In this document: in pieces, positions 23,742-32,240 of the stretch | Position numbering within the stretch: position 1 is the stretch's first letter | Layout of the letters: the number at the start of each line of letters is the position of its first letter | Assembly (NCBI GenBank): GCA_041485125.1 | Contig: JBGPIT010000012.1 | Location: 1-33,073, forward strand | Reading direction: 5' to 3' | Source of the DNA: JBGPIT01 sp041485125 | GTDB lineage: Bacteria; Desulfobacterota; Binatia; UTPRO1 | DNA length: 33,073 nucleotides | Translations under genes and position numbers: made by a program | Notes under the pieces: generated by a model | Database searches by the model: none | What the model was told of the DNA's origin: nothing | The model's input: only the letters and a program-made list of their open reading frames with translations

Positions 23742-24964
23742 CCGCGGCGTCGCAACAGAAGATCGGCAAGATCGTCCTCGCCTACAGCGGCGGCCTCGAT
23801 ACCTCGGTGATCCTGCGCTGGCTGATCGAGCACTACGGCGCCGAGGTGATCGCGTTCTGCGCCGACCTCGGTCAGGCCGAGGAGCTCGCGACCGTCCGCG
23901 AGCGCGCCACCGCCACCGGCGCGAGCGCGGTCGTCGTCGACGACCTGCGCGAGGAGTTCGTCCGCGACTTCGTCTTCCCGATGCTGCGCGCCAACGCGGT
24001 CTACGAAGCGGGCTACCTCCTCGGCACCTCGATCGCACGGCCCCTGATCGCGAAGCGGCAGATCGAGATCGCGCGGCAGAGCGGCGCGACCGCCGTCGCG
24101 CACGGCGCGACCGGCAAGGGCAACGACCAAGTCCGCTTCGAGCTCACCTACTACGCGCTCGAGCCCGGCATCACCGTGATCGCCCCGTGGCGCACCTGGG
24201 ATATGCAGGCGCGCTCGGACCTGATCGCGTACGCCGAGCGCCACCAGATCCCGGTGCCGGTGACGCGCGAGAAGCCCTACAGCAGTGACCGCAATCTCCT
24301 GCACATCAGCCACGAGGGCGGCATCCTCGAGGATCCGTGGCGCGAGCCCTACGCGGACATGTTCGTGCTCACGGTCGCGCCGGAGCAAGCGCCCGACACG
24401 CCCGAGTACCTCGAGATCGATTACGAGGCCGGCGATCCGGTCGCGGTGAACGGCGCGCGTCGCTCTCCGGCGGAGCTCCTCGCCGAGCTCAACACGATCG
24501 GCGGTCGCCACGGCATCGGCCGTCTCGACCTGGTCGAGAATCGCTACGTCGGCATGAAGTCGCGCGGCGTCTACGAGACGCCCGGCGGCACCTTGCTCCA
24601 CGCCGCGCATCGCGCCGTCGAGTCGCTCACGCTCGACCGCGAGGTGATGCATCTCCGCGACAGCCTCGTCCCGCGCTACGCCGAGATGGTCTACTACGGC
24701 TACTGGTTCAGCCCGGAGCGTCGCATGCTGCAAGCCGCGATCGACGAGTCGCAGCGCGGCGTCACCGGCACCGCACGCCTGAAGCTCTACAAGGGCGCGC
24801 CGACCGTCGCCGGCCGCCGCGCCGAGCGGTCGCTCTACGATCCCGAGATCGCCACCTTCGAAGCGGGATCGATCTACGACCAGAAGGATGCCGAAGGCTT
24901 CATCAAGCTCGCCGCCCTCCGGCTCCGCATCCAGGCGCTGGTGACGGCGCGGTCGCACTCGTAG
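23738..24964 (+). CDS. argG: Argininosuccinate synthase
   Basis: ArgG (408 aa) condenses citrulline and aspartate with ATP to form argininosuccinate. The pyrophosphate-binding loop AYSGGLDTS is at about 15-23. GATGKGNDQVRFELTYYAL, APWRTWDMQARSDLIAYAE and EKPYSSDRNLLHISHEGGILEDP follow as in the family. The C-terminal region includes ENRYVGMKSRGVYETPGGTLL. ATG 23738 overlaps the argF stop by four bases and has AGGAGG upstream, one of the strongest ribosome-binding sites in this operon. It is followed by argH after ten bases. Confidence 0.97.
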   Translation: MTAASQQKIGKIVLAYSGGLDTSVILRWLIEHYGAEVIAFCADLGQAEELATVRERATATGASAVVVDDLREEFVRDFVFPMLRANAVYEAGYLLGTSIARPLIAKRQIEIARQSGATAVAHGATGKGNDQVRFELTYYALEPGITVIAPWRTWDMQARSDLIAYAERHQIPVPVTREKPYSSDRNLLHISHEGGILEDPWREPYADMFVLTVAPEQAPDTPEYLEIDYEAGDPVAVNGARRSPAELLAELNTIGGRHGIGRLDLVENRYVGMKSRGVYETPGGTLLHAAHRAVESLTLDREVMHLRDSLVPRYAEMVYYGYWFSPERRMLQAAIDESQRGVTGTARLKLYKGAPTVAGRRAERSLYDPEIATFEAGSIYDQKDAEGFIKLAALRLRIQALVTARSHS

Positions 24965-24974
24965 GCTCGGGACG

Positions 24975-26351
24975 ATGGCGACCACCCGCAAGCGCGGCAA
25001 GGCCTGGCAAGGACGCTTCAACGCGCCGACCGCGCCGATCGTCGAGACCTTCACCGCGTCGATCGGCGTCGACAAGCGGCTCGCGCCGCACGACATCGCC
25101 GGCTCGCTCGCCCACGCCCGCATGCTGGTGGCGTGCGAGATCATCCCCGCCGGCGACGGCAAGCGCATCGTCAAGGGTCTCGGCGAGATCGCGAAGGAGA
25201 TCGAGAGCGGCGCCTTCCGCTACGAGACCAGCGACGAGGACATCCACATGGCGATCGAGCGGCGGCTGATCGAGATGATCGGTCCGGCCGGCGGCCGCCT
25301 GCACACCGCCCGCAGCCGGAACGACCAGATCGCGCTCGATCTCCGCCTCTTCGTCCGGGCCGAGATCGGCGTCATTCTGAAGCTCATCACCGCCTTCCAG
25401 AAGGCGCTGGCGGCGCTGGCGCGCAGCAACGTGCGCGTCGTCATGCCGGGCTACACGCACCTGCAGCGCGCCCAGCCGGTCCTCTTCGCACACCACCTGC
25501 TGGCGTACTACGACATGCTCGAGCGCGACTCCGAGCGCTTCGCCGACTGCCGCCGGCGCGCCGACGTGATGCCGCTCGGCGCCGGCGCGCTCGCCGGCAC
25601 CACCTTCCCCGTCGATCCGTCGCACGTCGCGCGCGAGCTGCGCTTCGCCCGTATCGCGACCAACAGCCTCGACGCCGTCGGCGACCGCGACTTCATCGTC
25701 GAGCTCCTCGCCGCCGCCGCCCTCACGATGGCGCACCTCTCGCGCCTCGCCGAGGAAATCGTGCTCTGGTCGTCGACGGAGTTCGGCTTCATCTCGCTGC
25801 CCGACGAGTTCGCGACCGGCAGCTCGATCATGCCGCAGAAGAAGAATCCCGACGTCGCCGAGCTGACGCGCGGCAAGACCGGGCGCGTCTACGGCGATTT
25901 GGTCGCGATGCTGACGGTGATGAAGGGCCTGCCGCTCTCGTACAACCGCGATTTGCAAGAGGACAAGCCGCCGCTCTTCGACGCGGTCGACACCGTGCAG
26001 GCCTGCCTCGGCGTCCTCACCGCGATGCTGCCGCGGCTCACCGTCCACGCCGATCGCATGCGTGCCGCAACGACCGAGGGCTTTCTGAATGCCACCGACG
26101 TCGCCGATTACCTGGTCACCAAGGGCGTGCCGTTTCGTGAGGCGCACCGCATCGTCGGCCGCGCGGTACGCCGCTGCGCCGACCGGGACCGCTCCCTCGA
26201 CGACATGGCCCTCGACGAATGGCGGGCACTCTCGAAGCACTTCGACGAGGACCTGCGCGACTGGCTCGGCATCGACGCCACGCTCGCCCGGCGCACCGCC
26301 GGCGGCGGCACCGCGCCGTCGAACGTGCAGCAACGTCTGCGCGGCGTATGA
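24975..26351 (+). CDS. argH: Argininosuccinate lyase
   Basis: ArgH (458 aa) splits argininosuccinate into arginine and fumarate, the last step of arginine synthesis. It has the fumarase/aspartase superfamily pattern: WQGRF near the start, LHTARSRNDQIALDLRL, MPGYTHLQRAQPVLFAHHLLAY and the signature GSSIMPQKKNPD at about 282-293, whose loop carries the catalytic Ser. The last residues are a polar Gly-rich tail. The stop overlaps the start of the lipoprotein gene (ATGA), linking arginine and lysine genes on one message. Confidence 0.97.
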   Translation: MATTRKRGKAWQGRFNAPTAPIVETFTASIGVDKRLAPHDIAGSLAHARMLVACEIIPAGDGKRIVKGLGEIAKEIESGAFRYETSDEDIHMAIERRLIEMIGPAGGRLHTARSRNDQIALDLRLFVRAEIGVILKLITAFQKALAALARSNVRVVMPGYTHLQRAQPVLFAHHLLAYYDMLERDSERFADCRRRADVMPLGAGALAGTTFPVDPSHVARELRFARIATNSLDAVGDRDFIVELLAAAALTMAHLSRLAEEIVLWSSTEFGFISLPDEFATGSSIMPQKKNPDVAELTRGKTGRVYGDLVAMLTVMKGLPLSYNRDLQEDKPPLFDAVDTVQACLGVLTAMLPRLTVHADRMRAATTEGFLNATDVADYLVTKGVPFREAHRIVGRAVRRCADRDRSLDDMALDEWRALSKHFDEDLRDWLGIDATLARRTAGGGTAPSNVQQRLRGV

Positions 26352-26830
26352 GGCGCGCGCTGATGTGCGCGTTCCTCGCCGGCGTGCTCGCCTGCGGGCG
26401 CAAGACCGTGGTCCGTCCGCCCGAGCTGGTGGCGCCGAAGACCGTCGCGCAGCTCGCGCTCGACTCGACACCCGAAGGCGTCCGGCTGCGCTGGTCGCGG
26501 CCGACCGAGACCGTCGACGGCAAGAGCATGGAGGACCTCGGCGGCTTCGTGATCGAGCGCGCCGAGACCACGCTCGGCTTCCACGAGATCGCGCGCGCGC
26601 CGGTGACCGACCGCGGCCACTTCCAGAAGCTGAAGCGCTTCGAGTACCTCGACCGCGACGTCGTCCCCGGTACCGTCTTGCACTACCGGGTGATCGCCTT
26701 CACCACCGACGAGTACTACAGCGCGCCCTCCGGCGCGGCGACGATCACGTGGACGCCTGCGGTGCCGAGCGCGTCCGCGAGCGTCACGCCGGAGGCGACG
26801 CCCACGCCGCACCCCACGAGATCGCCATGA
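26348..26830 (+). CDS. FN3-like lipoprotein between argH and lysA
   Basis: This 160-aa protein has an N-terminal lipoprotein signal (MRRALMCAFLAGVLAC) with lipid-attachment Cys16, followed by GRKTVVRPPELVAPKTV. The rest (about 35-140) looks like one fibronectin type III domain: STPEGVRLRWSRP, LGGFVIERAE, VPGTVLHYRVIAFT and SAPSGAATITW are its strands. A Thr/Pro/Ser-rich tail follows. It overlaps argH and lysA by four bases on each side, so it is certainly co-translated. Its position and the CG-K---P start recall LptM, the small lipoprotein before lysA/dapF in some proteobacteria, which helps mature the LPS translocon; this protein is far longer, so the link is inference. It probably sits in the outer or inner membrane facing the periplasm. 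Confidence 0.85.
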   Translation: MRRALMCAFLAGVLACGRKTVVRPPELVAPKTVAQLALDSTPEGVRLRWSRPTETVDGKSMEDLGGFVIERAETTLGFHEIARAPVTDRGHFQKLKRFEYLDRDVVPGTVLHYRVIAFTTDEYYSAPSGAATITWTPAVPSASASVTPEATPTPHPTRSP

Positions 26831-28092
26831 GCCCGAACGCCTTCGAGTACCGACGGGACGAGCTCGCCTGCGAGAGCGTCTCGCTCGCGCGCATCGCCGC
26901 CGAGGTGGGCACTCCCACCTACGTCTACAGCCTGGCGGCCCTGCGCGACGCCTATCGCACCTACGATCGCGCCTTCGCCGCCGTGCCGCACATCGTGTGC
27001 TACGCGATCAAGGCCAACGACACGCTGGCTGTGCTAAGAGCCTTCGTCCGCGAGGGCAGCGGCTTCGACATCGTCTCCGGCGGTGAGCTCGTCCGCGCGC
27101 TGCGCGCCGGCGCCGACCCGCGCCGCATCGTCTTCGCCGGCGTCGGCAAGAGCCGCGACGAGATGCGCGCCGCGCTCGCCGCCGGCATCCTCATGTTCAA
27201 CGTCGAGTCGGAGGCCGAGCTCGCCGCGCTCGAGGAGGTCGCCGCCGCCGAAAAGCGCCGCGCGCCGGTGAGCGTGCGCGTGAACCCCGACGTCGATCCG
27301 AAGACGCACCCGTACATCTCGACGGGGATGAAGAAGAGCAAGTTCGGGATCGACATCGCGGCGGCGCTGGCGGTGTACGCGCGTGCCGCGCGCTCGCCGC
27401 ACCTCGAGGTCGTCGGTGTCGACTGCCACATCGGCTCGCAGCTCACCAGCGTGAGTCCCTTCGTCGACGCGCTCGCGCGCGTGCGCGAGCTGGTGACGCG
27501 CCTCCGCGAGCATGGCGCGCCGATCCGTTACCTCGACGTCGGCGGCGGCGTCGGCATCACCTACCACGACGAGCAGCCGCCGACACGAGCGGAGTACGCA
27601 GAGGCCGTCATCGCCGGTACCCGCGGCCTCGACGTCACGCTCATCATCGAGCCGGGGCGTTCGATGGTGGGCAACGCCGGTGCGCTCCTCACCCGCGTGC
27701 TCTATCTCAAGCAGGGACCGGCGAAGCGCTTCGTCGTGATCGACGCGGCGATGAACGACCTGATCCGGCCGGCGCTGTACGGCGCCTATCAGGAGGTCCG
27801 GACCGTCGCGCCGGCGCGCGCCGGCGCGCCCGTGGTCGTCGACCTCGTCGGCCCGGTCTGCGAGAGCGCCGACTTCCTCGCTCAGGACCGTCCGCTGCCG
27901 CCGCTCGAGTCGGGCGACCTCCTCGCCGTCATGAGCGCCGGCGCCTACGGATTCGTGATGGCCTCGAACTACAACGCGCGGCCGCGTCCCGCCGTCGTCC
28001 TCGTCGACGGCGACCGCTTCGACGTCGTGCGCGAGCGCGAGAGCATCGAAGATCTGATCCGCGGCGAGACCATCCCGCCCGGTCTGCGCTGA
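26827..28092 (+). CDS. lysA: Diaminopimelate decarboxylase
   Basis: LysA (421 aa) decarboxylates meso-diaminopimelate to lysine. It is a fold-III PLP enzyme. The PLP Lys62 is in CYAIKAND, VNPDVDPKTHPYISTGMKKSKFG and CHIGSQLTS follow, then the glycine-rich phosphate loop DVGGGVGI and EPGRSMVGNAG. The active-site Cys from the partner subunit is in GPVCESADFLAQDR. ATG 26827 overlaps the lipoprotein stop (ATGA). A 71-base gap separates it from dapF, wider than most in this cluster. Confidence 0.97.
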   Translation: MSPNAFEYRRDELACESVSLARIAAEVGTPTYVYSLAALRDAYRTYDRAFAAVPHIVCYAIKANDTLAVLRAFVREGSGFDIVSGGELVRALRAGADPRRIVFAGVGKSRDEMRAALAAGILMFNVESEAELAALEEVAAAEKRRAPVSVRVNPDVDPKTHPYISTGMKKSKFGIDIAAALAVYARAARSPHLEVVGVDCHIGSQLTSVSPFVDALARVRELVTRLREHGAPIRYLDVGGGVGITYHDEQPPTRAEYAEAVIAGTRGLDVTLIIEPGRSMVGNAGALLTRVLYLKQGPAKRFVVIDAAMNDLIRPALYGAYQEVRTVAPARAGAPVVVDLVGPVCESADFLAQDRPLPPLESGDLLAVMSAGAYGFVMASNYNARPRPAVVLVDGDRFDVVRERESIEDLIRGETIPPGLR

Positions 28093-28163
28093 CGCCGCGT
28101 CCGCGCCGGCCGCGAAACCGACGCTCGCTCGCCGGCCGCGTTCGCGCTAGTGTCGGCCGTCCG

Positions 28164-29105
28164 ATGGGCACGGTTCACGTCACCAAGATGCACGGGATCG
28201 GCAACGACTACATCTACGTCGACTGCCGCGCTCAGGATCTCGCCGACCCGCCGCGCTTCGCGCGCGCCGTCGCCGATCGCCACCGCGGCATCGGCTCCGA
28301 CGGGCTGATCCTCATCCGACCCTCGGCCACGGCCGACTGCCGGATGGAGATGTACAACGCCGACGGCAGCCGCGCCGAGATGTGCGGCAACGGCATCCGC
28401 TGCGTCGGCAAGTACGTCTACGACCGCGGCCTGCGCCGAAATCCGCTCGCGATCGAGACCGACGCCGGCACGCTCTCGCTGGCGCTCATCGTCGCCCCCA
28501 ACGACCGGGTGACCGCCGCGACCGTCGACATGGGCGCGCCGATCCTCGACGGCCCGCGCATCCCCGTCGCGCGCGAGGGTCACGTGATCGAGCAGCCGCT
28601 CGAGGTCGGCGGCGAGACCTACCGCATCACCTGCGTCTCGATGGGGAATCCCCATGCCGTCGTCTTCTTGCCCGAGATCTCGCGGCTCGAGCTCTTCCGC
28701 ATCGGTCCGCTCTTCGAGCGCCATCCGTTCTTCCCGGCGCGCGTCAACACCGAGTTCATCGCGGTGCGCTCGCGACGTGAGATCGATTTCCGGGTGTGGG
28801 AACGCGGTTCGGGGGAGACGATGGCGTGCGGCACCGGCGCCTGCGCGGCGGTCGTCGCCGGTGTCCTCACCGACCGCACCGACCGGCAGGCAACCGTGCA
28901 CCTGCGCGGCGGCGACCTCGAGATCGAGTGGCGCGCCGCCGACGACCACGTCTACATGACCGGATCCGCAACCGAGGTGTTCTCGGCGGACGTCGACCGC
29001 GCGCTGCTCGAGACGGCCGTGCTCGGCACGCCGCCGTCCCCGCCCCGGGATCGGACCGCGGAAGAAAGCGCGGGCGCTCGCGACCGCGTCAGGGAGGCTG
29101 GCTGA
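28164..29105 (+). CDS. dapF: Diaminopimelate epimerase
   Basis: DapF (313 aa) interconverts LL- and meso-diaminopimelate using two cysteines acting as base and acid. These are Cys74 in MCGNGIRC and Cys222 in ACGTGACA. KMHGIGNDYIYVD at the start and GNPHAVVF near 161-168 are typical. The last 35 residues or so (after EVFSADVDRAL) are a charged tail beyond the usual length. No clear ribosome-binding site precedes ATG 28164, and TAGTGT lies ten bases before it, like that before hslV. The stop overlaps the dapA start by one base (TGATG). Confidence 0.96.
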   Translation: MGTVHVTKMHGIGNDYIYVDCRAQDLADPPRFARAVADRHRGIGSDGLILIRPSATADCRMEMYNADGSRAEMCGNGIRCVGKYVYDRGLRRNPLAIETDAGTLSLALIVAPNDRVTAATVDMGAPILDGPRIPVAREGHVIEQPLEVGGETYRITCVSMGNPHAVVFLPEISRLELFRIGPLFERHPFFPARVNTEFIAVRSRREIDFRVWERGSGETMACGTGACAAVVAGVLTDRTDRQATVHLRGGDLEIEWRAADDHVYMTGSATEVFSADVDRALLETAVLGTPPSPPRDRTAEESAGARDRVREAG

Positions 29106-30034
29106 TGCGCTCTGCGACACCGACGTTCTCCGGATCGATGGTCGCGCTGGTGACGCCGTTCCGGGACGGCGCGATCGACTGGGATGCGTTCACCGCGATC
29201 ATCGAGCGCCAGATCGCGGGCGGCTCCTCGGGGCTCGTGCCGTGCGGCTCGACCGGTGAGGCGGCGACGCTCTCGCACGAGGAGCACGCGCAGGTGGTGC
29301 GCTTCGTCGTCGAGCAGGCGCGGGATCGCGTGCCGGTGATCGCCGGCGCGGGCTCGAACTCGACGAGCGAGGCGATCGAGCTCACCCGCGCGGCGCGCCA
29401 GGCCGGCGCGGCGGGCGCCCTCCTGATCTCGCCCTACTACAACAAGCCCACGCAGGAAGGGTTGGTGCGGCACTACCTGGCGATCGCCGAGGCGGTACGG
29501 CTACCGCTCATCCTCTACAACATCCCCGGGCGCACCTCGTCGCGCATCGAGGCCGAGACGATCGCGCGCCTCGCCGAGCACCCCCGCATCGTCGGTCTCA
29601 AGGAGTCCGACAGCCTCGACCACGCGCTCGACGTGTTCCATCTCGCCGGCGACCGCCTCGAGATCTACGCCGGCGACGATGCCGTCACGTTCTCGCTGAT
29701 GGCGCTCGGCGGCACCGGCGTGATCTCGACGATCGGCAATCTGGTGCCGCGCGAGATGGCGGATCTCGCGGCGGCGTGCGGCCGCGGCGAGTGGAAGCGC
29801 GCACGCGGGCTCCAGCTCCGCCTGATACCGCTCATCCGCGCCTGCTTCACCGAGACCAATCCGATCCCGATCAAGCATGCGGTCTCGCTGCTCGGTCTCT
29901 GTCGCGACGAGCTGCGGCTGCCGCTGGTCCCGCTCACCGACGCTGCCAGGCGCGAGCAGCTCGCCCGCGCCCTCACCGAGATCGGCGCGCTCGCATCGCA
30001 CGGCGCACGCGCCGGCGCCGCCGAGCGTCGCTGA
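29105..30034 (+). CDS. dapA: 4-hydroxy-tetrahydrodipicolinate synthase
   Basis: DapA (309 aa) condenses pyruvate with aspartate semialdehyde, the first committed step of the diaminopimelate branch. The motifs are MVALVTPFRDG (12-22), PCGSTGEAATLS (46-57), ISPYYNKPTQEG (108-119), catalytic Tyr138 in YNIPGRT, and the Schiff-base Lys166 in GLKESD. The tail from about 290 is Ala/Arg-rich. ATG 29105 has GGGAGG seven bases upstream. It is followed by dapB after seven bases. Confidence 0.97.
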   Translation: MRSATPTFSGSMVALVTPFRDGAIDWDAFTAIIERQIAGGSSGLVPCGSTGEAATLSHEEHAQVVRFVVEQARDRVPVIAGAGSNSTSEAIELTRAARQAGAAGALLISPYYNKPTQEGLVRHYLAIAEAVRLPLILYNIPGRTSSRIEAETIARLAEHPRIVGLKESDSLDHALDVFHLAGDRLEIYAGDDAVTFSLMALGGTGVISTIGNLVPREMADLAAACGRGEWKRARGLQLRLIPLIRACFTETNPIPIKHAVSLLGLCRDELRLPLVPLTDAARREQLARALTEIGALASHGARAGAAERR

Positions 30035-30041
30035 TCCGCGC

Positions 30042-30836
30042 ATGACGCCGATCGTCGTCTGCGGCGCCGCCGGCCGCATGGGCCAGCTCATCGTGCGCCT
30101 GATTGCCGCGGCACCCGAGACCCGTCTCGTCGGCGCGGTCGAGGCGGAGGGTCATCCGGCACTCGGCCGCGACGCCGGCGAGATCAGCGGCATCGCCGCG
30201 CTCGACGTGCGGATCGACACCCGCTACGCGCCGCCCGCCGGCAGCGTCACGCTCGACTTCACCGCGCCGGCGGCGGCGCTCGCGCACCTCGCGACCGCGG
30301 CCGATGCCGGTGCCGCGATCGTCATCGGCACGACGGGGCTCGCCGCCGCCGATCGCGCCCGCGCCGCCGAGCTCGCACGCCGCGTGCCGACGATCATCGC
30401 GCCCAACATGAGCATCGGCGTGAACGTCCTCGAGGGACTGGTCGCGGCGGCGGCGCGTGCCCTCGGCAGCGCCTTCGACATCGAGATCGTCGAAGTGCAC
30501 CACCGCTTGAAGCGCGACGCGCCGAGCGGCACGGCGCTGCGCTTGGGCGAGGTCGCGGCGGAAGCGCAGTCGACGTCGCTCGACGGCCGTGCGCGCTTCG
30601 GCCGCGCGGGCGAGCCGGGACCGCGCACCGACGAGGAGATCGGCATCCTCGCCGTCCGCGGTGGCGACGTGATCGGCGACCACACCGTCCTCTTTCTCGG
30701 CGCCGGCGAGCGCCTCGAGCTCACGCACCGCGCACAGAGCCGCGACTGCCTGGCGCGCGGGGCCGTACGCGCCGCGCTCTGGCTCGCCGGTCGCCCGGCC
30801 GGTCTCTACACGATGCGCGACGTGCTCGGTCTCTGA
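30042..30836 (+). CDS. dapB: 4-hydroxy-tetrahydrodipicolinate reductase
   Basis: DapB (264 aa) reduces the DapA product to tetrahydrodipicolinate with NAD(P)H. The nucleotide loop is CGAAGRMGQL (7-16). The pattern continues with DFTAPAAAL, IVIGTTGL and APNMSIGVNVL. The catalytic and substrate segment is EVHHRLKRDAPSGTALRLGE. The C-terminal region (GDHTVLFLGAGERLELTHRAQSRDCLARGAVRAALWL) is typical. The start is ATG 30042. It supplies the direct substrate of dapL, which follows after a 170-base gap that may hold a separate promoter. Confidence 0.97.
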   Translation: MTPIVVCGAAGRMGQLIVRLIAAAPETRLVGAVEAEGHPALGRDAGEISGIAALDVRIDTRYAPPAGSVTLDFTAPAAALAHLATAADAGAAIVIGTTGLAAADRARAAELARRVPTIIAPNMSIGVNVLEGLVAAAARALGSAFDIEIVEVHHRLKRDAPSGTALRLGEVAAEAQSTSLDGRARFGRAGEPGPRTDEEIGILAVRGGDVIGDHTVLFLGAGERLELTHRAQSRDCLARGAVRAALWLAGRPAGLYTMRDVLGL

Positions 30837-30917
30837 ATGTCGGTCTCGCGCGACGCCATTCTGCGGTGCATGAGCCTTCCATCGAAGCCGCGCGCCTGCC
30901 GAGCAAACGTCCCTGCC

Positions 30918-30946
30918 TTGTGATTCCGAGCCGTTTCCGTTAGAAA
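30918..30946 (+). promoter_or_regulatory. Possible dapL-folK promoter
   Basis: In the 170-base gap after dapB, TTGTGA (30918-30923, four of six) lies 17 bases before TAGAAA (30941-30946, four of six). A run of six T follows at about 30954-30959. The start point would be near 30953, giving a leader of about 54 bases. The gap holds no open frame of note. Confidence 0.4.
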
Positions 30947-31006
30947 GCTCGCCTTTTTTCCGGCTCAGCCGTCGATGCGGCAGTCGGTACAAGAGGAGCG
31001 TGAGCG

Positions 31007-32176
31007 GTGGCCGTAAAGATTCTTCCTGCCGAGCGAATTCGCCGTCTTCCGCCCTATCTCTTCGCCGAGATCGACCGGATGAAGAAGGAGGTCGCGGCCC
31101 GTGGCGTCGACCTCATCAGCCTCGGTATCGGCGATCCGGATACGCCGACGTTTCCCCATATAGTCCAGGCGCTTAAGGACGCTGCCGAGCGGCCTGCCAA
31201 TCACCGCTACCCGGACTACGAGGGCCTGCCGTCCTTCCGCGCCGCCGCCGCCGGCTACGTCGAGCACCGCTTCGGCGTGCCGCTCGATCCCGTGACCGAG
31301 GTCGTGTCGCTGATCGGCTCCAAGGAGGGTATCGCCAACCTGGCGGTGGCGTTCGTCGATCCCGGCGACATCGTCCTCGTCCCCGACCCCGGCTACCCCG
31401 TCTACGGCATCGGCACCCTCTTCAACGGCGGCACGCCCTATCTCATGCCGCTGCTCGCCGAAAACGGCTTTCTTCCCGATCTGCGCGCGATCCCCGACGA
31501 GATCGCCCGCCGCGCCAAGCTCATGTGGCTCGGCTATCCGAACAATCCGACCGCCGCGGTGGCAACGCCGGCGTTCTTCGCCGAAGTCGTCGCGTTCGCG
31601 GCCCGACACGACATCATCGTCGCGCACGACAACGCCTACGCCGAGATCTACTACGACACGCCGCCGCCGAGCTTCCTCGCGACCCCGGGCGCACGCGATC
31701 TCGCGATCGAGTTCCACTCGCTCTCGAAGACCTACAACATGACCGGTTGGCGGGTCGGCTTCGCGATCGGCAACCGCGAGCTGGTCGCCGGCCTCGGCAA
31801 GGTGAAGACCAACGTCGACTCGGGCGTCTTCCAGGCGGTGCAGGAAGCCGGCATCGCGGCGCTCAGCGGCGACCAGTCGCCCGTCGGGTCGATGCGCACG
31901 CTCTATCGCGAGCGGCGAGACTTGCTGCTCGCCGCGCTCGCCTCACTCGGGCTCGAGGCGCAGCCTGCGCATGGCACCTTCTACGTCTGGGTACGGGTGC
32001 CGCACGGGCATACCTCGGCAAGCCTGACCGCGAAGCTGCTGCAGGAGATCGGCGTTGTCGTGACGCCCGGCAGCGGCTTCGGGGCGAGCGGCGAAGGATA
32101 CATCCGCTTCAGCTTGACGGTCGCGACGGCGCGGCTCGCGGAAGCGGTCGAGCGGTTGCGGACGTTGCGGTTGTAG
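31007..32176 (+). CDS. dapL: LL-diaminopimelate aminotransferase (DapL type)
   Basis: This 389-aa class I PLP aminotransferase resembles DapL, which converts tetrahydrodipicolinate directly to LL-diaminopimelate and so bypasses the succinyl or acetyl route. The motifs are SLGIGDPDTPTFP (38-50), HRYPDYEGLPSFR (66-78), IGSKEGIANLA (103-113), PDPGYPVYGIGT (126-137), GYPNNPTAAV (176-185), and the Schiff-base Lys241 in SLSKTYNMTGWR. The SKEG and YPDYEG motifs and position after dapB favour DapL over a general aspartate-type enzyme. GTG 31007 has GAGGAG about eight bases upstream. Confidence 0.92.
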   Translation: MAVKILPAERIRRLPPYLFAEIDRMKKEVAARGVDLISLGIGDPDTPTFPHIVQALKDAAERPANHRYPDYEGLPSFRAAAAGYVEHRFGVPLDPVTEVVSLIGSKEGIANLAVAFVDPGDIVLVPDPGYPVYGIGTLFNGGTPYLMPLLAENGFLPDLRAIPDEIARRAKLMWLGYPNNPTAAVATPAFFAEVVAFAARHDIIVAHDNAYAEIYYDTPPPSFLATPGARDLAIEFHSLSKTYNMTGWRVGFAIGNRELVAGLGKVKTNVDSGVFQAVQEAGIAALSGDQSPVGSMRTLYRERRDLLLAALASLGLEAQPAHGTFYVWVRVPHGHTSASLTAKLLQEIGVVVTPGSGFGASGEGYIRFSLTVATARLAEAVERLRTLRL

Positions 32177-32189
32177 CGGACGAGCGCGG

Positions 32190-32204
32190 GGGCGGTCGCC
32201 GCCC
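32190..32204 (+). other. Short hairpin between dapL and folK
   Basis: GGGCGG, loop TCG, CCGCCC forms a perfect six-base-pair stem in the 64-base gap, 14 bases after the dapL stop. There is no T-run. It could be a weak pause or attenuator site, but in such GC-rich DNA a short stem may arise by chance. Confidence 0.3.
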
Positions 32205-32240
32205 GAAACGCGCCGCGCGGAGCAGCGAGAGACAGCGATC

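Noticed and set aside
23573..25174. 533-aa minus-strand frame opposite argG
   Set aside because: Antisense shadow across two well-defined genes, with no plausible start or domain.
28093..28163. Repeated CGCCGGCCGCG before dapF as a regulatory element
   Set aside because: Two copies of an 11-base GC-rich word are easily expected in DNA of this composition, and they do not form a good hairpin.
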